In this document: piece after piece, positions 17,470-25,665 of the stretch
Position numbering within the stretch: position 1 is the first letter of the stretch
How the letters are laid out: each line of letters begins with the position of its first letter
Assembly: GCF_007896845.1 (NCBI RefSeq)
Contig: NZ_VOHS01000058.1
Location: 1 to 35,022, forward strand
Source of the DNA: Chitinophaga pinensis
Lineage (GTDB): Bacteria; Bacteroidota; Bacteroidia; Chitinophagales; Chitinophagaceae
Reading direction: 5' to 3'
Length of the DNA: 35,022 nt
Position numbers and translations under genes: made by a program
Notes under the pieces: model-generated
What the model saw: only the letters and a program-made list of their open reading frames with translations
What the model was told of the DNA's origin: nothing
The model's database searches: none

Positions 17470-17604
17470 TCATACGCTGGAATAAAATTCGGTTGCGAAG
17501 TCCAAACCGGATCCCGGTTCACCTAATGTAATGTCATTAATGGGAAGTACAGTCATTGCTGGTGTTTCCCAGGTAAGTGGTTGCTGAGATGTTTTGTTTT
17601 CCAT
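17470..17604 (-). CDS. Lasso peptide precursor, third in order (core GEPGSGLDFATEFYSSV)
   Basis: A complete 44-residue frame from ATG 17604 to TGA 17470-17472, with no disruption. The leader is 27 residues with the motif TWETPAMTVLPINDITL; W-x-x-P takes the place of the Y-x-x-P that the leader-binding B1 protein recognises in many lasso precursors, and Thr sits at -2. The core starts at Gly1 with Asp at position 8, so a Gly1-Asp8 isopeptide ring and a nine-residue tail are predicted. A 36-base spacer nearly the same as the one before the next copy separates it from the fourth gene. Confidence 0.92.
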   Translation of the reverse strand: MENKTSQQPLTWETPAMTVLPINDITLGEPGSGLDFATEFYSSV

Positions 17605-17640
17605 AATGTGGTCAGTATGAAGTGGAATCAGAAAAATGAA

Positions 17641-17775
17641 TCATACACTGGAATGAAATTCGAGCGCGAAGTCCATACCGGTTCCCATCTCACCTAATGT
17701 AATGTCATTAATGGGAAGTACAGTCATTTCCGGTGTTACCCAGGTAGGTGGTTGTAGAGATGTTTTGTTTTCCAT
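17641..17775 (-). CDS. Lasso peptide precursor, second in order (core GEMGTGMDFALEFHSSV)
   Basis: An intact 44-residue frame from ATG 17775 to TGA 17641-17643. The leader (MENKTSLQPPTWVTPEM, then TVLPINDITL) is close to that of its neighbour. The core again has Gly1 and Asp8, with the pattern GExGxGxDFAxEFxSSV shared with the third gene. Start codons of this copy and the next two are spaced exactly 171 bases apart, so the array arose by tandem duplication with most change in the core. It lies just downstream of a hairpin terminator. Confidence 0.92.
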   Translation of the reverse strand: MENKTSLQPPTWVTPEMTVLPINDITLGEMGTGMDFALEFHSSV

Positions 17776-17800
17776 TACGTGATGTTGATGATGTGAAATG

Positions 17801-17837
17801 AAAAAAATAAGTTACTGTCTGGATGCCCAGACAGTAA
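17801..17837 (-). terminator. Intrinsic terminator between first and second precursor genes
   Basis: Read on the minus strand: TTACTGTCTGG, loop GCAT, CCAGACAGTAA (perfect 11-bp stem, plus-strand 17812-17822 and 17827-17837), followed by CTTATTTTTTT. It lies 5 bases after the stop of the first precursor and before the other three. Confidence 0.88.
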
Positions 17838-17841
17838 TAAA

Positions 17842-17969
17842 TCAGGCACTGATTTCGGATCCAAAGTCAGTACCGGCGGCACCTGCGCCAAGTGTAATGT
17901 CATTAATCGGAAGCACGGTCATATCAGGTGTCTCCCATGTGGTTTTGTTTGAGTTGTTTCGTTTTTCAT
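17842..17969 (-). CDS. Lasso peptide precursor, first in order (core GAGAAGTDFGSEISA)
   Basis: ATG 17969 (MKNETTQTKP) to TGA 17842-17844; 128 bases, so one base is missing. Restoring CCC in AAAACCACATGG (plus-strand 17935-17946) gives TWETPDMTVLPINDITL joined in frame and a 42-residue protein. Thr at -2, Gly1 and Asp8 are all present, so the core is predicted as a 15-residue lasso with ring GAGAAGTD. It begins 29 bases after the cyclase stop, in the same direction, and is the only precursor upstream of the terminator at 17801-17837, so it is probably the one made at the highest level. Confidence 0.85.
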
Positions 17970-17998
17970 ATGTGATATTGGATTGGAATGAACTGAAG

Positions 17999-19842
17999 TT
18001 AAGAAAAGTTTCCTTCAAACACGTATCCATTTTTCTGAAGGATGGAAATAACCTTACTGCATATAATGCCCTGTAACAGTCTGATAGTCGGTGATTGGGC
18101 GCCAGTTGCCAGTTGAGATATGGCAGGTTTTGAAAGATACTTTTCAAATGCCAATGCATATTCAGGTGATGCTATCATCGCAGCGGCCTGTGGTATTCCA
18201 GCCTTGCTACGTGCCATAAAATCAGGTGAATACTGCCCTTTATCTCTTCGCCAGAGCACCTCATCAGGGACAATACCTGCCATTGCATGACGAATCAGAC
18301 TACGCTTATGACCATTGTATACAAACATCTGATCAGGTACATCCATCATGTATTCCAACACGGATCTGTCCAGTAAAGGTACCGCAGAAATGATACCATA
18401 TGCTTCATTTCTGTTGGATAGTAATGCGGATAATAATCCGACACGCCCACTCATGATATTTCCCATCATCGAAGAAAAACATCTCTTACAGGACGCAGAT
18501 CAATCTGCTGTTTATACTTATGGATAAGATCTTTTCGCAGGGCAGTACCGTGAAGCATCTGCCGGGTTCCTCCCTTTAGTGCACGATAGATGGAAGTATG
18601 CGTAGCCAGTTCTCTTTTCACGATCTGCAGAGGATGCCTCTGTTCACGTTCTGCAAATTCCATGATCAACTTATACGCCAGCTGATAGCGACCTGCGGCC
18701 ATCATATTGTAAATAACGGGATGGCCCTGCCACGACACCCAGTGATCTCCGCCATAGCCGGTGAACAGTACCCCCACTCCTTTTTCCTTTGCGGCCTGTA
18801 GTATGGCATGATCCATATAGAAGAACGGATTGGGAAATGTTTCATCGCGATCAAAAGCATCGCTGATATCATCAAACGGACCACATGCCGGAGCATCGAC
18901 AAACGTTGGAATGATATTCGGACAATGCCGGAGTATGCGTTCTATATAGGCTCTTTCATCGTTACCCTGCGCCGTTTCTGATAATACGGATGAGAAGGCG
19001 TATAAGGGTCTGTTTTGTGCCGCTAATTCTTTTGCCAGCAGACAGGCAATAGAAGAAGAGTCCAGTCCGCCGCTGAGCGTGATACCTATCGGACGGTCCG
19101 TACTGATCCTGTCCTTTACTACCGTAGTAAGCAGTTGCTGCATCTCCATGGCACATTCTTCCTCATCATCAAAAGTATATTTCCCGGGTGATGGATTCCA
19201 GTAACGCACCAGCCGTATACGATAATGCTCTTCCAAAGTCAGACCATATCCTCCCAATAACGCATACACATACTTTGTATGTGTCGCTGCGGGATCTCCC
19301 TGACGGAAGTGATAGGCAATAAGACTTTCCTCGTTGAAATAATGCGGCGACGGTTTTACAGCCAATAGTCCTTTCTGTTCTGTACAGAAAATAAACATAT
19401 TCTCTGTATCATAGTAGTAGAGCGATTTGAATCCTACACGATCTGTCGCCAGAAATAAACATCGTTGCTCCCTTTCCCATATAGCGAAAGCGAATTCTCC
19501 ACTAAGGTAATATACACAATGCTGCCCCCATTTACGGAATGCAGCCACGAGCAATGCTATATCCGTAGCTTCTTCAGGGGAATTTGTCAGTTTGCGGATA
19601 TAGGAGGCATTATCGATACGTATATCTGCTACTACCACCAGATCATCCGTTACAAGCGGTACACGCCAGGATCTATCTGCGGCATTGAATGTCAGCAGAC
19701 ATTGTCCAAGCAAAATATTGCCTTCGAGCCAGCTGCCCGCTCCATCAATTGCACGATGCCGCATGGCACTGGCCATGGTATGGGCAGTTTCCTGTGAAAC
19801 CGGACCTCCGTTCTTATGTATAATACCATAGATCGCGCTCAT
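17999..19842 (-). CDS. Lasso peptide macrolactam synthetase (C protein, asparagine synthase-like), one frameshift
   Basis: MSAIYGIIHKNGG opens an asparagine synthetase-type N-domain, but residue 2 is Ser instead of the Cys that asparagine synthetases use for glutamine hydrolysis, as expected for a lasso cyclase that needs no ammonia. The ATP-binding SGGLDSS lies at 257-263 in the synthetase domain. The frame breaks at a run of five T near 18470; one more T gives DVFSSMMGNIMSGRVGLLSALLSN and joins to the C-terminal part ending FEGNFS. The restored length is 614 residues, normal for the family. It activates the Asp8 side chain as an AMP ester and closes the ring on Gly1. It starts 2 bases after the B2 stop. 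Confidence 0.93.
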
Positions 19843-19844
19843 GC

Positions 19845-20258
19845 TCAGTTCTTAAAACGTGCGATAACTGTAAACTGTTCTATCCCTTTTGCGCCTGTAA
19901 TAATGACACCTTCTGACTCCAGCCATGCGTGTGCATTCAGTTGGGCACCTGATTTATTGACACCAAAGAAAATGACACCGGACATTCTTCTATATCGGAG
20001 CATCAGTTTGCCTGCAAGTGCCTGTTCAAAACACTTCGTACGCCAGGGCGCACAGGAAGCAGCCCGGCTGATAGCAGCTCTTATCCTTTGCGGACGGATG
20101 GATGAAGGGAAAGAAGTACTATCTGTATATATTTTTTCTCCCAGCAGTGGTGCTATTTTCCGGAACGGCATAAATACCAGCATCACGCGTGCAATGCCCA
20201 GATATATCCAGGCTTCCGCAAACAGAAAGGATGCTTTAAATATGCGTTTCATTTTCAT
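19845..20258 (-). CDS. Lasso peptide leader protease (B2, transglutaminase-like)
   Basis: I place the start at ATG 20258, which overlaps the kinase stop as ATGA, rather than the open upstream ATG at 20300. The 137-residue product has the B2 hallmarks: a hydrophobic N-terminal half, CAPWRTKCFEQALAGKLMLRYR with the catalytic Cys (Cys76), and QLNAHAWLE with the catalytic His (His110). B2 proteins cut the leader after the Thr-x pair when B1 has delivered the precursor. Coupling by ATGA to the kinase and a 2-base gap to the cyclase show a single operon. Confidence 0.93.
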   Translation of the reverse strand: MKMKRIFKASFLFAEAWIYLGIARVMLVFMPFRKIAPLLGEKIYTDSTSFPSSIRPQRIRAAISRAASCAPWRTKCFEQALAGKLMLRYRRMSGVIFFGVNKSGAQLNAHAWLESEGVIITGAKGIEQFTVIARFKN

Positions 20259-21151
20259 AACAAGGATGTTACCGTGTTCAACAAATGCTCCGGATCGCAT
20301 TGTGAGGGTCGTCTTATCAGATGTGTCTCTGAATGTCTGATCATGGCACTGATCGTATCAAAACACAGTGCCCGGGCAGCAGGTTGCCGAAACAACACTT
20401 CCTTATAGACATGTTGCACAATTTGCGTAAAAGCTTTACTGCCGGTCAGCTGTTCGTGTTGAATTTCATTCACCTCTCCCGCGGAGAGCAATATAATTCT
20501 CCGGATGGGGTAATGTTGTGTATCAAAATGCTGGTGAAAAAATATGCCATATTTATTCATACCGGGCATTACAGGAAAAGAACGGTCCTCCCATTGCAGG
20601 GTTTGCAGGGATTGTTCCCAGAGTTTCAGCATGGGATAGGAAGCGATTCCCCGTACATAATCATCATCGGGCAACTGTTTTAAAACGGTGACATCGTCAG
20701 TAAAGATGCGGTATGCCCTCTCCTGCAATCCGGCGAGCGTAGTAGACTTCCCTGCCCCGGAATTTCCGCTGATCAGGGTCAGTCCATCTTCTATTACAAT
20801 ACCTGCTGCGTGCAATGTTACCTGTTTCCGCTGTTGTAGTATACCTGCCATGGCGCCTGCGAGTACAAATAGCCGCAGGACTCTGTCCTCCAGATCCGTT
20901 GTTAATGGACAGATAATAATCCTGTTGCCATCAGCGACATAATAAGCAGCGAGATCTCCCACGGTGAAAACCAGTTCACGGTCATTCATCTCATACGTGA
21001 TACGTCCTGTACAGCAGGTATGTTCCACGCGGATAGCCGGAATTGCATCGATTGTAATGGTCACATCTGTATGCTGAGATGTTGCAGGCATCAGTTCAGG
21101 GAATTCAATTCCGGACGATATTAACAGGCCGAAGCCCCAATATTTATGCAT
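20255..21151 (-). CDS. HPr kinase-like protein of the lasso cluster (putative peptide kinase)
   Basis: 298 residues, MHKYWGFGLLISSGIEFPEL. The middle carries TLHAAGIVIEDGLTLISGNSGAGKSTTLAGL, with a Walker A GNSGAGKST at 129-137 and the HPr-kinase-like His before it, followed by IFTDDVTVL. Proteins of this type in lasso clusters phosphorylate a Ser in the precursor, in the known case the last residue. Here the fourth core ends in Ser, the first in Ser-Ala, and the others in Ser-Ser-Val, so the target position may vary. It is the first gene of the minus-strand operon, with 75 bases to the divergent B1 gene. Confidence 0.88.
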   Translation of the reverse strand: MHKYWGFGLLISSGIEFPELMPATSQHTDVTITIDAIPAIRVEHTCCTGRITYEMNDRELVFTVGDLAAYYVADGNRIIICPLTTDLEDRVLRLFVLAGAMAGILQQRKQVTLHAAGIVIEDGLTLISGNSGAGKSTTLAGLQERAYRIFTDDVTVLKQLPDDDYVRGIASYPMLKLWEQSLQTLQWEDRSFPVMPGMNKYGIFFHQHFDTQHYPIRRIILLSAGEVNEIQHEQLTGSKAFTQIVQHVYKEVLFRQPAARALCFDTISAMIRHSETHLIRRPSQCDPEHLLNTVTSLL

Positions 21152-21226
21152 GTAGGTTAAACTATTTCGGGTCGTTTTATGTTACCAATACTATATACAC
21201 GCAACTTATCATTAATGTTTAAACAT
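21152..21226. promoter_or_regulatory. Divergent promoter region of the lasso cluster
   Basis: The 75 bases between the kinase and B1 starts must drive both halves of the cluster. AT-rich; it contains TAGTATTG on the minus strand (7 of 8 to TAnnTTTG), but no well-spaced -33 partner. I see no clear operator. Confidence 0.4.
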
Positions 21227-21526
21227 ATGTCAGAAAGTGTACAAACCTCCCTCTGTAAGGAAACGATCGTGCGACGGAACGAACGGAACTTCCTGGTAAG
21301 CCGCATTGGAGAAGAAGTTGTCCTCATGGACATCCAGAACGGACAATATATAGGTCTCAATGCTGTAGGCAGCGCTATCTGGGAAAAGCTGGAACAGCCT
21401 GTAGCTATTCATGATGTCGTAAACGCACTGATGCAGGAATACGCGATCAGTATGCAGCTCTGCGAGCAGGAAACCCTTCTTTTTCTTCAAAAGATGATGC
21501 AGCACAAGATGCTGATCGTTGATTAA
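21227..21526 (+). CDS. Lasso leader-binding protein (B1, PqqD-like RRE)
   Basis: ATG 21227 gives MSESVQTSLCKETIVRRNERNFLVSRIGEEVVLMDIQNGQYIGLNAVGSAIWEKLEQP, the PqqD-like winged fold: strands RNFLVSRIGEEVVLMDI, then YIGLNAVGSAIWEKL and the final helices. About 99 residues, right for a stand-alone RRE. Alternative ATGs lie at 21179 and 21215 and add no recognisable sequence. B1 binds the leader and presents it to B2. It is transcribed away from B2 and C, which is less usual than a B1-B2 pair, and is followed 4 bases later by the nucleotidyltransferase. Confidence 0.9.
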   Translation: MSESVQTSLCKETIVRRNERNFLVSRIGEEVVLMDIQNGQYIGLNAVGSAIWEKLEQPVAIHDVVNALMQEYAISMQLCEQETLLFLQKMMQHKMLIVD

Positions 21527-21530
21527 CCTC

Positions 21531-22634
21531 ATGCTGAACAACGAAGTTACTGTAGTCGTACTATGCTGCAAGGTCTACCTGCAAACCAGCGCCATCTCCG
21601 ATCTTAAAACCTTTATATGCCAGCATCCTATTCAATGGCAACAGGTGTATCAATTGAGCACGAAACACAGGGTGCGGCCATTGGTATTTCAGATATTAAG
21701 TAAGCTGCCAGCCGAGGTACCTGCAGATATTCTGCAACGGTTCAGGGCTTACTGCCGGGAATTCCTGTTATTTGCCGTTGACCGGCATCAGGAAGCGGCG
21801 CGCGTTGTCCATCTGCTTGCGGAACAGGGAATTGCTGCCCGGCATTATAAAGGAACAGATTATGCCCTGTTGCTGTACCGCGATATTGGTATGCGGGAGT
21901 TTACCGATATCGATATTGTCATCGATAGCGATCAGGCGGATCGGGTCAGAGCCATCATGCAGGCGGAAGGTTATGAGATGTATCTGGAAAAATACTTCCG
22001 AAAATATCCGGCTCATTTCAGGCGGCATATCAAAGAGGTGAATTTCGGGAAACGTTGTCCACGGGGTAAAAGGTTCAGTTTTGAATTCCATTACCGGCCA
22101 ACGCATGGATTGATGGATCTGCAATATTCGTTTGCAGATCTGCTGGGGCCCGATTATCTGCAAAGAGCGTACACTGCGGGGGATTATTACACACTAATGG
22201 TCCTTAACAATGGCGCCAGCGATTTCTTTCCCCATCTCCGGTCATTGATGGATATGATATTACTTTACCGGAAAGGCCCCTTTTCAGTACCGGCAGCATT
22301 GCGCCCGTATGAACTTTTATGGCAACAGCTCGCGGCCAGTTTATTAGGATTTAAGACTGAGGCAGCGCCGGCCCATGACGCTACCTATCAATTACTGGCT
22401 GACCGCCTGCGACATTCCCGGGCAGGCGATTCCTATACTTTATTGCAACAGGCACGGGTACGGCTGTCACTCGCTGCGGATATCTCCGCCAAATGGCGCA
22501 TAACACACCGCTATCTGACCTATCTGCTCCGGCCAAATGCCAATGACATAAACGCTTTGCCATTGCCTTATTTCCTTTATTATTTCACAAAACCTGTCAG
22601 GCTTGCTTCAAATCTCCTGAAAGTGCGGAAATAA
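21531..22634 (+). CDS. Nucleotidyltransferase-family protein of the lasso cluster
   Basis: 367 residues from ATG 21531 (MLNNEVTVVVLCCKV). The segment HYKGTDYALLLYRDIGMREFTDIDIVID has the K-G-x-D and D-x-D pattern of the nucleotidyltransferase_5 family (metal-binding Asp pair). This family is a known companion of lasso clusters that also have an HPr kinase-like gene, where it is thought to act in tailoring of the peptide. The C-terminal part is helical with many Arg and Leu. It is separated by 4 bases from B1 and closed by a terminator, so the plus-strand operon has just two genes. Confidence 0.85.
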   Translation: MLNNEVTVVVLCCKVYLQTSAISDLKTFICQHPIQWQQVYQLSTKHRVRPLVFQILSKLPAEVPADILQRFRAYCREFLLFAVDRHQEAARVVHLLAEQGIAARHYKGTDYALLLYRDIGMREFTDIDIVIDSDQADRVRAIMQAEGYEMYLEKYFRKYPAHFRRHIKEVNFGKRCPRGKRFSFEFHYRPTHGLMDLQYSFADLLGPDYLQRAYTAGDYYTLMVLNNGASDFFPHLRSLMDMILLYRKGPFSVPAALRPYELLWQQLAASLLGFKTEAAPAHDATYQLLADRLRHSRAGDSYTLLQQARVRLSLAADISAKWRITHRYLTYLLRPNANDINALPLPYFLYYFTKPVRLASNLLKVRK

Positions 22635-22635
22635 A

Positions 22636-22665
22636 AAGGCCGCCCGCTGAGGCGGACAGCCTTTC
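22636..22665. terminator. Intrinsic terminator after the nucleotidyltransferase
   Basis: AAAGG-CCGCC / GGCGG-(ACAG)-CCTTT: a 10-bp stem with a 4-base bulge and loop CGCTGA right after the stop, between convergent genes. Confidence 0.7.
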
Positions 22666-22694
22666 ACTTCAAGACAGGATTCGCTGGTGGAATA

Positions 22695-25442
22695 TTATTG
22701 TTTGATGATCTTCTGGTTGATCACACCTTGTTTGCTGAAGATCTGGATGATATACATGCCCGGCTTCAGAGGACTCAGATCGATTCTTGCGCCCGTTACC
22801 TGTGTTCTCAATGCCGGCGTGCCATCTATGTAGAGTACCGTCACACGGGATCTGTCTTCGACGCCTTCTACATTGTAATTGTTCACTACCGGATTAGGAT
22901 AGCCCCGGAACTGTGCAGTAATGATCTTTTCCTCAACCGGTTTGAGTGCCGCTTGTGTATTCACAGGCAATGCGGCGGCGCTGCCATATACTTCTGTTGA
23001 GAAGATGGAATACCCCCATTGCGTACCTCTCGCCGTGCCATAGACCCGTACATAACGACCGGTACCGGACAGGCCTGTCCAGTCGTTGACCAAAGCGGTA
23101 TTACCTGTCACCGTCTTCAGCAGCTGCCAGTTGTTCAGATCCGTTGAGATCTCCACCCGGTAGTCCTTGCCTAAAGCGGTCTCCCAGGTCACCTTCACAC
23201 GGTTTACATTATAGTTGCCGCCCAGGTCCACATAGATCCATTGCGGATCAGTATAGGCACTTTCCCAACGGGAACCGGCATCTGCATCAAATGCATTATT
23301 CGCGTTGAATACACCAGTAATGCTGGAAGCTGTACCCGTTTTATTCAGGGCTATATTAGCGGAGGTAGATGCGCCGGAGCCATAGACTTCCATACCAAAG
23401 ATGGAATAGCCATACTGGGTACCTCTTGCCGTTCCGTATACCCTTACATATCTGCCGGATCCGGAAAGCGCTGTCCAGTCGTTGACCAGTGCGGTATTAC
23501 CTGTCACCGTTTTCAGCAATTGCCAGTTATTCAGGTCATTGGAGATTTCGACACGATAGTCTTTACCCATGGCGGTTTCCCATGTGATCTTCACCCTGTT
23601 TACATTATAGGTATTGCCAAGGTCCACATAGATCCATTGCGGATCGGCATAGGCACTTTCCCAGCGGGTAGTTGCACTCGCATCAAACGCATTGGAGGCG
23701 GCAAATGCGCCGGTCACACTGGATGCAGTACCGGGTCTGTTCAACGCCAGATTAGAGCTGGTTCCATTCACCGCAACTGTCACTGCGTTGGAAGTAGCCG
23801 TAGCACCACCGTTATCCGTCACTTTTGCCGTGATCGTATAGTTTCCTGCGGCTACATTGTTCCACTGTACACTATAGGGTGCTGTGTTGTCTGTGCCGAT
23901 GACAGCCGTACCATTATAGAACGTGACAGAAGAAATTGTACCACCATCACGGTCGCTGGCAGTGGCTGTCAGCGTAATATTAGCTGGTGCCGCGTAGGTC
24001 TCAGCACCCGTTGGTGCGGTCAATGTCACCGTAGGCGGAGGATTATAGGTAATGCCATTGGAATACACCCTTACCCAGTCAATGTAGACATCAGCGGGAA
24101 ATATAGCCTGATCTACGATCGGCCCGCCGTAGGTATTCCCACTACCCCCTACGCCTGCGCTCAGGATAGCGTACATTTTGTGTTCAAAGGGATGCCATTC
24201 TGAATAGAGATTGGAGAATTCAGATTTACGGACCCGTTTACCATTAACGACCTGCACCTGCGCTTCGTTCTGACCATCAGCAGCGAAGGCGGCACCATCT
24301 TCAAAATAATGGATATGATAAACGTTACCATCAACAAAGAACTCTATTCTGTCGGCAAACCAATCTATTCCATACTCATGCCAGCCATTGGCGGCAACTG
24401 CGGGGTCAGTGGCAGAAGATTGCGCACAACACTGGTAATCGGGATTTCTCAGGGAACTGCTCCAGCGGGTCGTCGCAGAACCGTCAAATGCGAGACCGGC
24501 AGCCACATCGGCTCCCTGAGTAGAAGAGGCTACAGCAGGCTTGTTTAATGCAAGATTAGCACTGCTGCCACCAAATACCTGAAATTCAAAGAGTGAATAA
24601 CCCCAGTCGTTAGAACGTTGTGTACCATACATTCTGACAAAACGCGCATTTCTGGCGCCAAACGTGATATTGTCAATACCGCCGTCACCAGCAGTTGTGG
24701 TATAGGCGTCTGACCATGTCGTACCATCTGTAGAGGTCTGGATCTTAAAGGATTTGCCCGTGTTCTCCCAGTTCAGCTCTACCCTGTCTACCGATACAAC
24801 AGCCCCAAGGTCTACCCGGATATACTCCGGGTTATCAGGCGCCTGTTGCTCTGCGAAACTGTAATAGCCACCCTGATGACCATGGTTCCAGTCGGCCCAC
24901 TGGTTGTTATTCCATGCCCAGGCATAGTGCGTGGAGCCGAGGTTAAAGGTGGGGATGCTACCGACATATTCCATGATATCGATCTCTCCACCCTGAGGCC
25001 AGCTGATGGTACTCTGTCCCTGCGGCAATTCATCAGGCATCATCCAGAATGCGAAGCCCTGTCCCATGGTGCGTACACCTTTGGGCCATACTCTGGCTAC
25101 GATCCTGTGTTGGGGTCCCCAGCTGGCTTTTCCATTGGAATTGATCCTGCCACTGGTATAATTACGATCGATATAAAACTCTTTTCTCGTGGATATTCTG
25201 AGTACATTGCCATTGGCACCGGCGATACCGGATTCAATACCAACATTCTCTAACCGGTTAGTTGCACGGTCCAGCTGACCGGTACCAAAGTCCCCATTGA
25301 CGCCGGTACCCGTTTCGTAGGACCATTTTGTAAGATCAAGGGAAGGACCGTTAAATTCATCGCTCCAGATGAGGGTCCAGTTCTGGGCGCGTACAGTACA
25401 GCATAGTAGCAGGGCTACGCTGAAACTTAAAAGTGTTTTCAT
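22695..25442 (-). CDS. Secreted GH16 beta-glucanase with three discoidin (F5/8C) domains and a T9SS sorting domain
   Basis: 915 residues, intact. A signal peptide (1-19) is followed by a GH16 domain starting WTLIWSDEFNG; the catalytic motif EIDIMEY is at 153-159 (nucleophile Glu153, acid/base Glu158), typical of laminarinase/lichenase-type enzymes. The GH16 domain is interrupted at about 195-345 by a discoidin domain whose two halves are in swapped order, then resumes at NGWHEYGIDWFADRIEFFVDG and ends near 462. An Ig-like domain (about 468-560) and two more discoidin domains (about 563-690 and 693-820, very similar to each other) follow, then a T9SS type A C-terminal domain (YPNPVVNNYNVEG to KIIKQ). 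It would be secreted by T9SS and degrade beta-glucan at the surface or outside. Confidence 0.93.
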   Translation of the reverse strand: MKTLLSFSVALLLCCTVRAQNWTLIWSDEFNGPSLDLTKWSYETGTGVNGDFGTGQLDRATNRLENVGIESGIAGANGNVLRISTRKEFYIDRNYTSGRINSNGKASWGPQHRIVARVWPKGVRTMGQGFAFWMMPDELPQGQSTISWPQGGEIDIMEYVGSIPTFNLGSTHYAWAWNNNQWADWNHGHQGGYYSFAEQQAPDNPEYIRVDLGAVVSVDRVELNWENTGKSFKIQTSTDGTTWSDAYTTTAGDGGIDNITFGARNARFVRMYGTQRSNDWGYSLFEFQVFGGSSANLALNKPAVASSTQGADVAAGLAFDGSATTRWSSSLRNPDYQCCAQSSATDPAVAANGWHEYGIDWFADRIEFFVDGNVYHIHYFEDGAAFAADGQNEAQVQVVNGKRVRKSEFSNLYSEWHPFEHKMYAILSAGVGGSGNTYGGPIVDQAIFPADVYIDWVRVYSNGITYNPPPTVTLTAPTGAETYAAPANITLTATASDRDGGTISSVTFYNGTAVIGTDNTAPYSVQWNNVAAGNYTITAKVTDNGGATATSNAVTVAVNGTSSNLALNRPGTASSVTGAFAASNAFDASATTRWESAYADPQWIYVDLGNTYNVNRVKITWETAMGKDYRVEISNDLNNWQLLKTVTGNTALVNDWTALSGSGRYVRVYGTARGTQYGYSIFGMEVYGSGASTSANIALNKTGTASSITGVFNANNAFDADAGSRWESAYTDPQWIYVDLGGNYNVNRVKVTWETALGKDYRVEISTDLNNWQLLKTVTGNTALVNDWTGLSGTGRYVRVYGTARGTQWGYSIFSTEVYGSAAALPVNTQAALKPVEEKIITAQFRGYPNPVVNNYNVEGVEDRSRVTVLYIDGTPALRTQVTGARIDLSPLKPGMYIIQIFSKQGVINQKIIKQ

Positions 25443-25665
25443 GTGGTTTCAGTTTGGTTACTTCGAGATTTGGTTTAACGTGACGTGGATTTCCGGACGG
25501 CCACAGGCGGACTGTGGGCAGCCCTGAATCGTGGAATTGCCATCTTTTTTAATTGTTTCTGCGATCTGTCTTGAGGTGGAGAAGGGTTTATTGAAATTTA
25601 GCTAAAAAAAGGGGATATACAACAGGGAGACAGATCCTGCTGCGGAGGTTTTTCAGGGAAGGAAG

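Larger units (their letters stand above)
17434..17775 (-). repeat. 171-bp tandem units containing lasso precursor genes
   Basis: Two full units (gene plus 36-base spacer) with nearly the same leader-coding DNA and spacer (TTCATTTTTCT.ATTCCACTTCATAC.GA.CACATT before each ATG). The fourth gene begins a third, diverged unit. The conserved spacer probably holds the translation start signal. Confidence 0.85.

Noticed and set aside
17309..17969. Regular repeats at 17.3-18.0 kb that could suggest a CRISPR array
   Set aside because: The 171-base unit and the conserved translated frames show tandem precursor genes; CRISPR repeats are shorter and are separated by unique spacers.
21519..21530. A TTG start for the nucleotidyltransferase
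   Set aside because: It would overlap the B1 stop and add four residues only; ATG at 21531 is the simpler start.
23241..24203. A 320-codon open frame on the plus strand
   Set aside because: It lies wholly antisense to the intact GH16 gene and has the Gly/Arg/Cys/His-rich look of a shadow frame.
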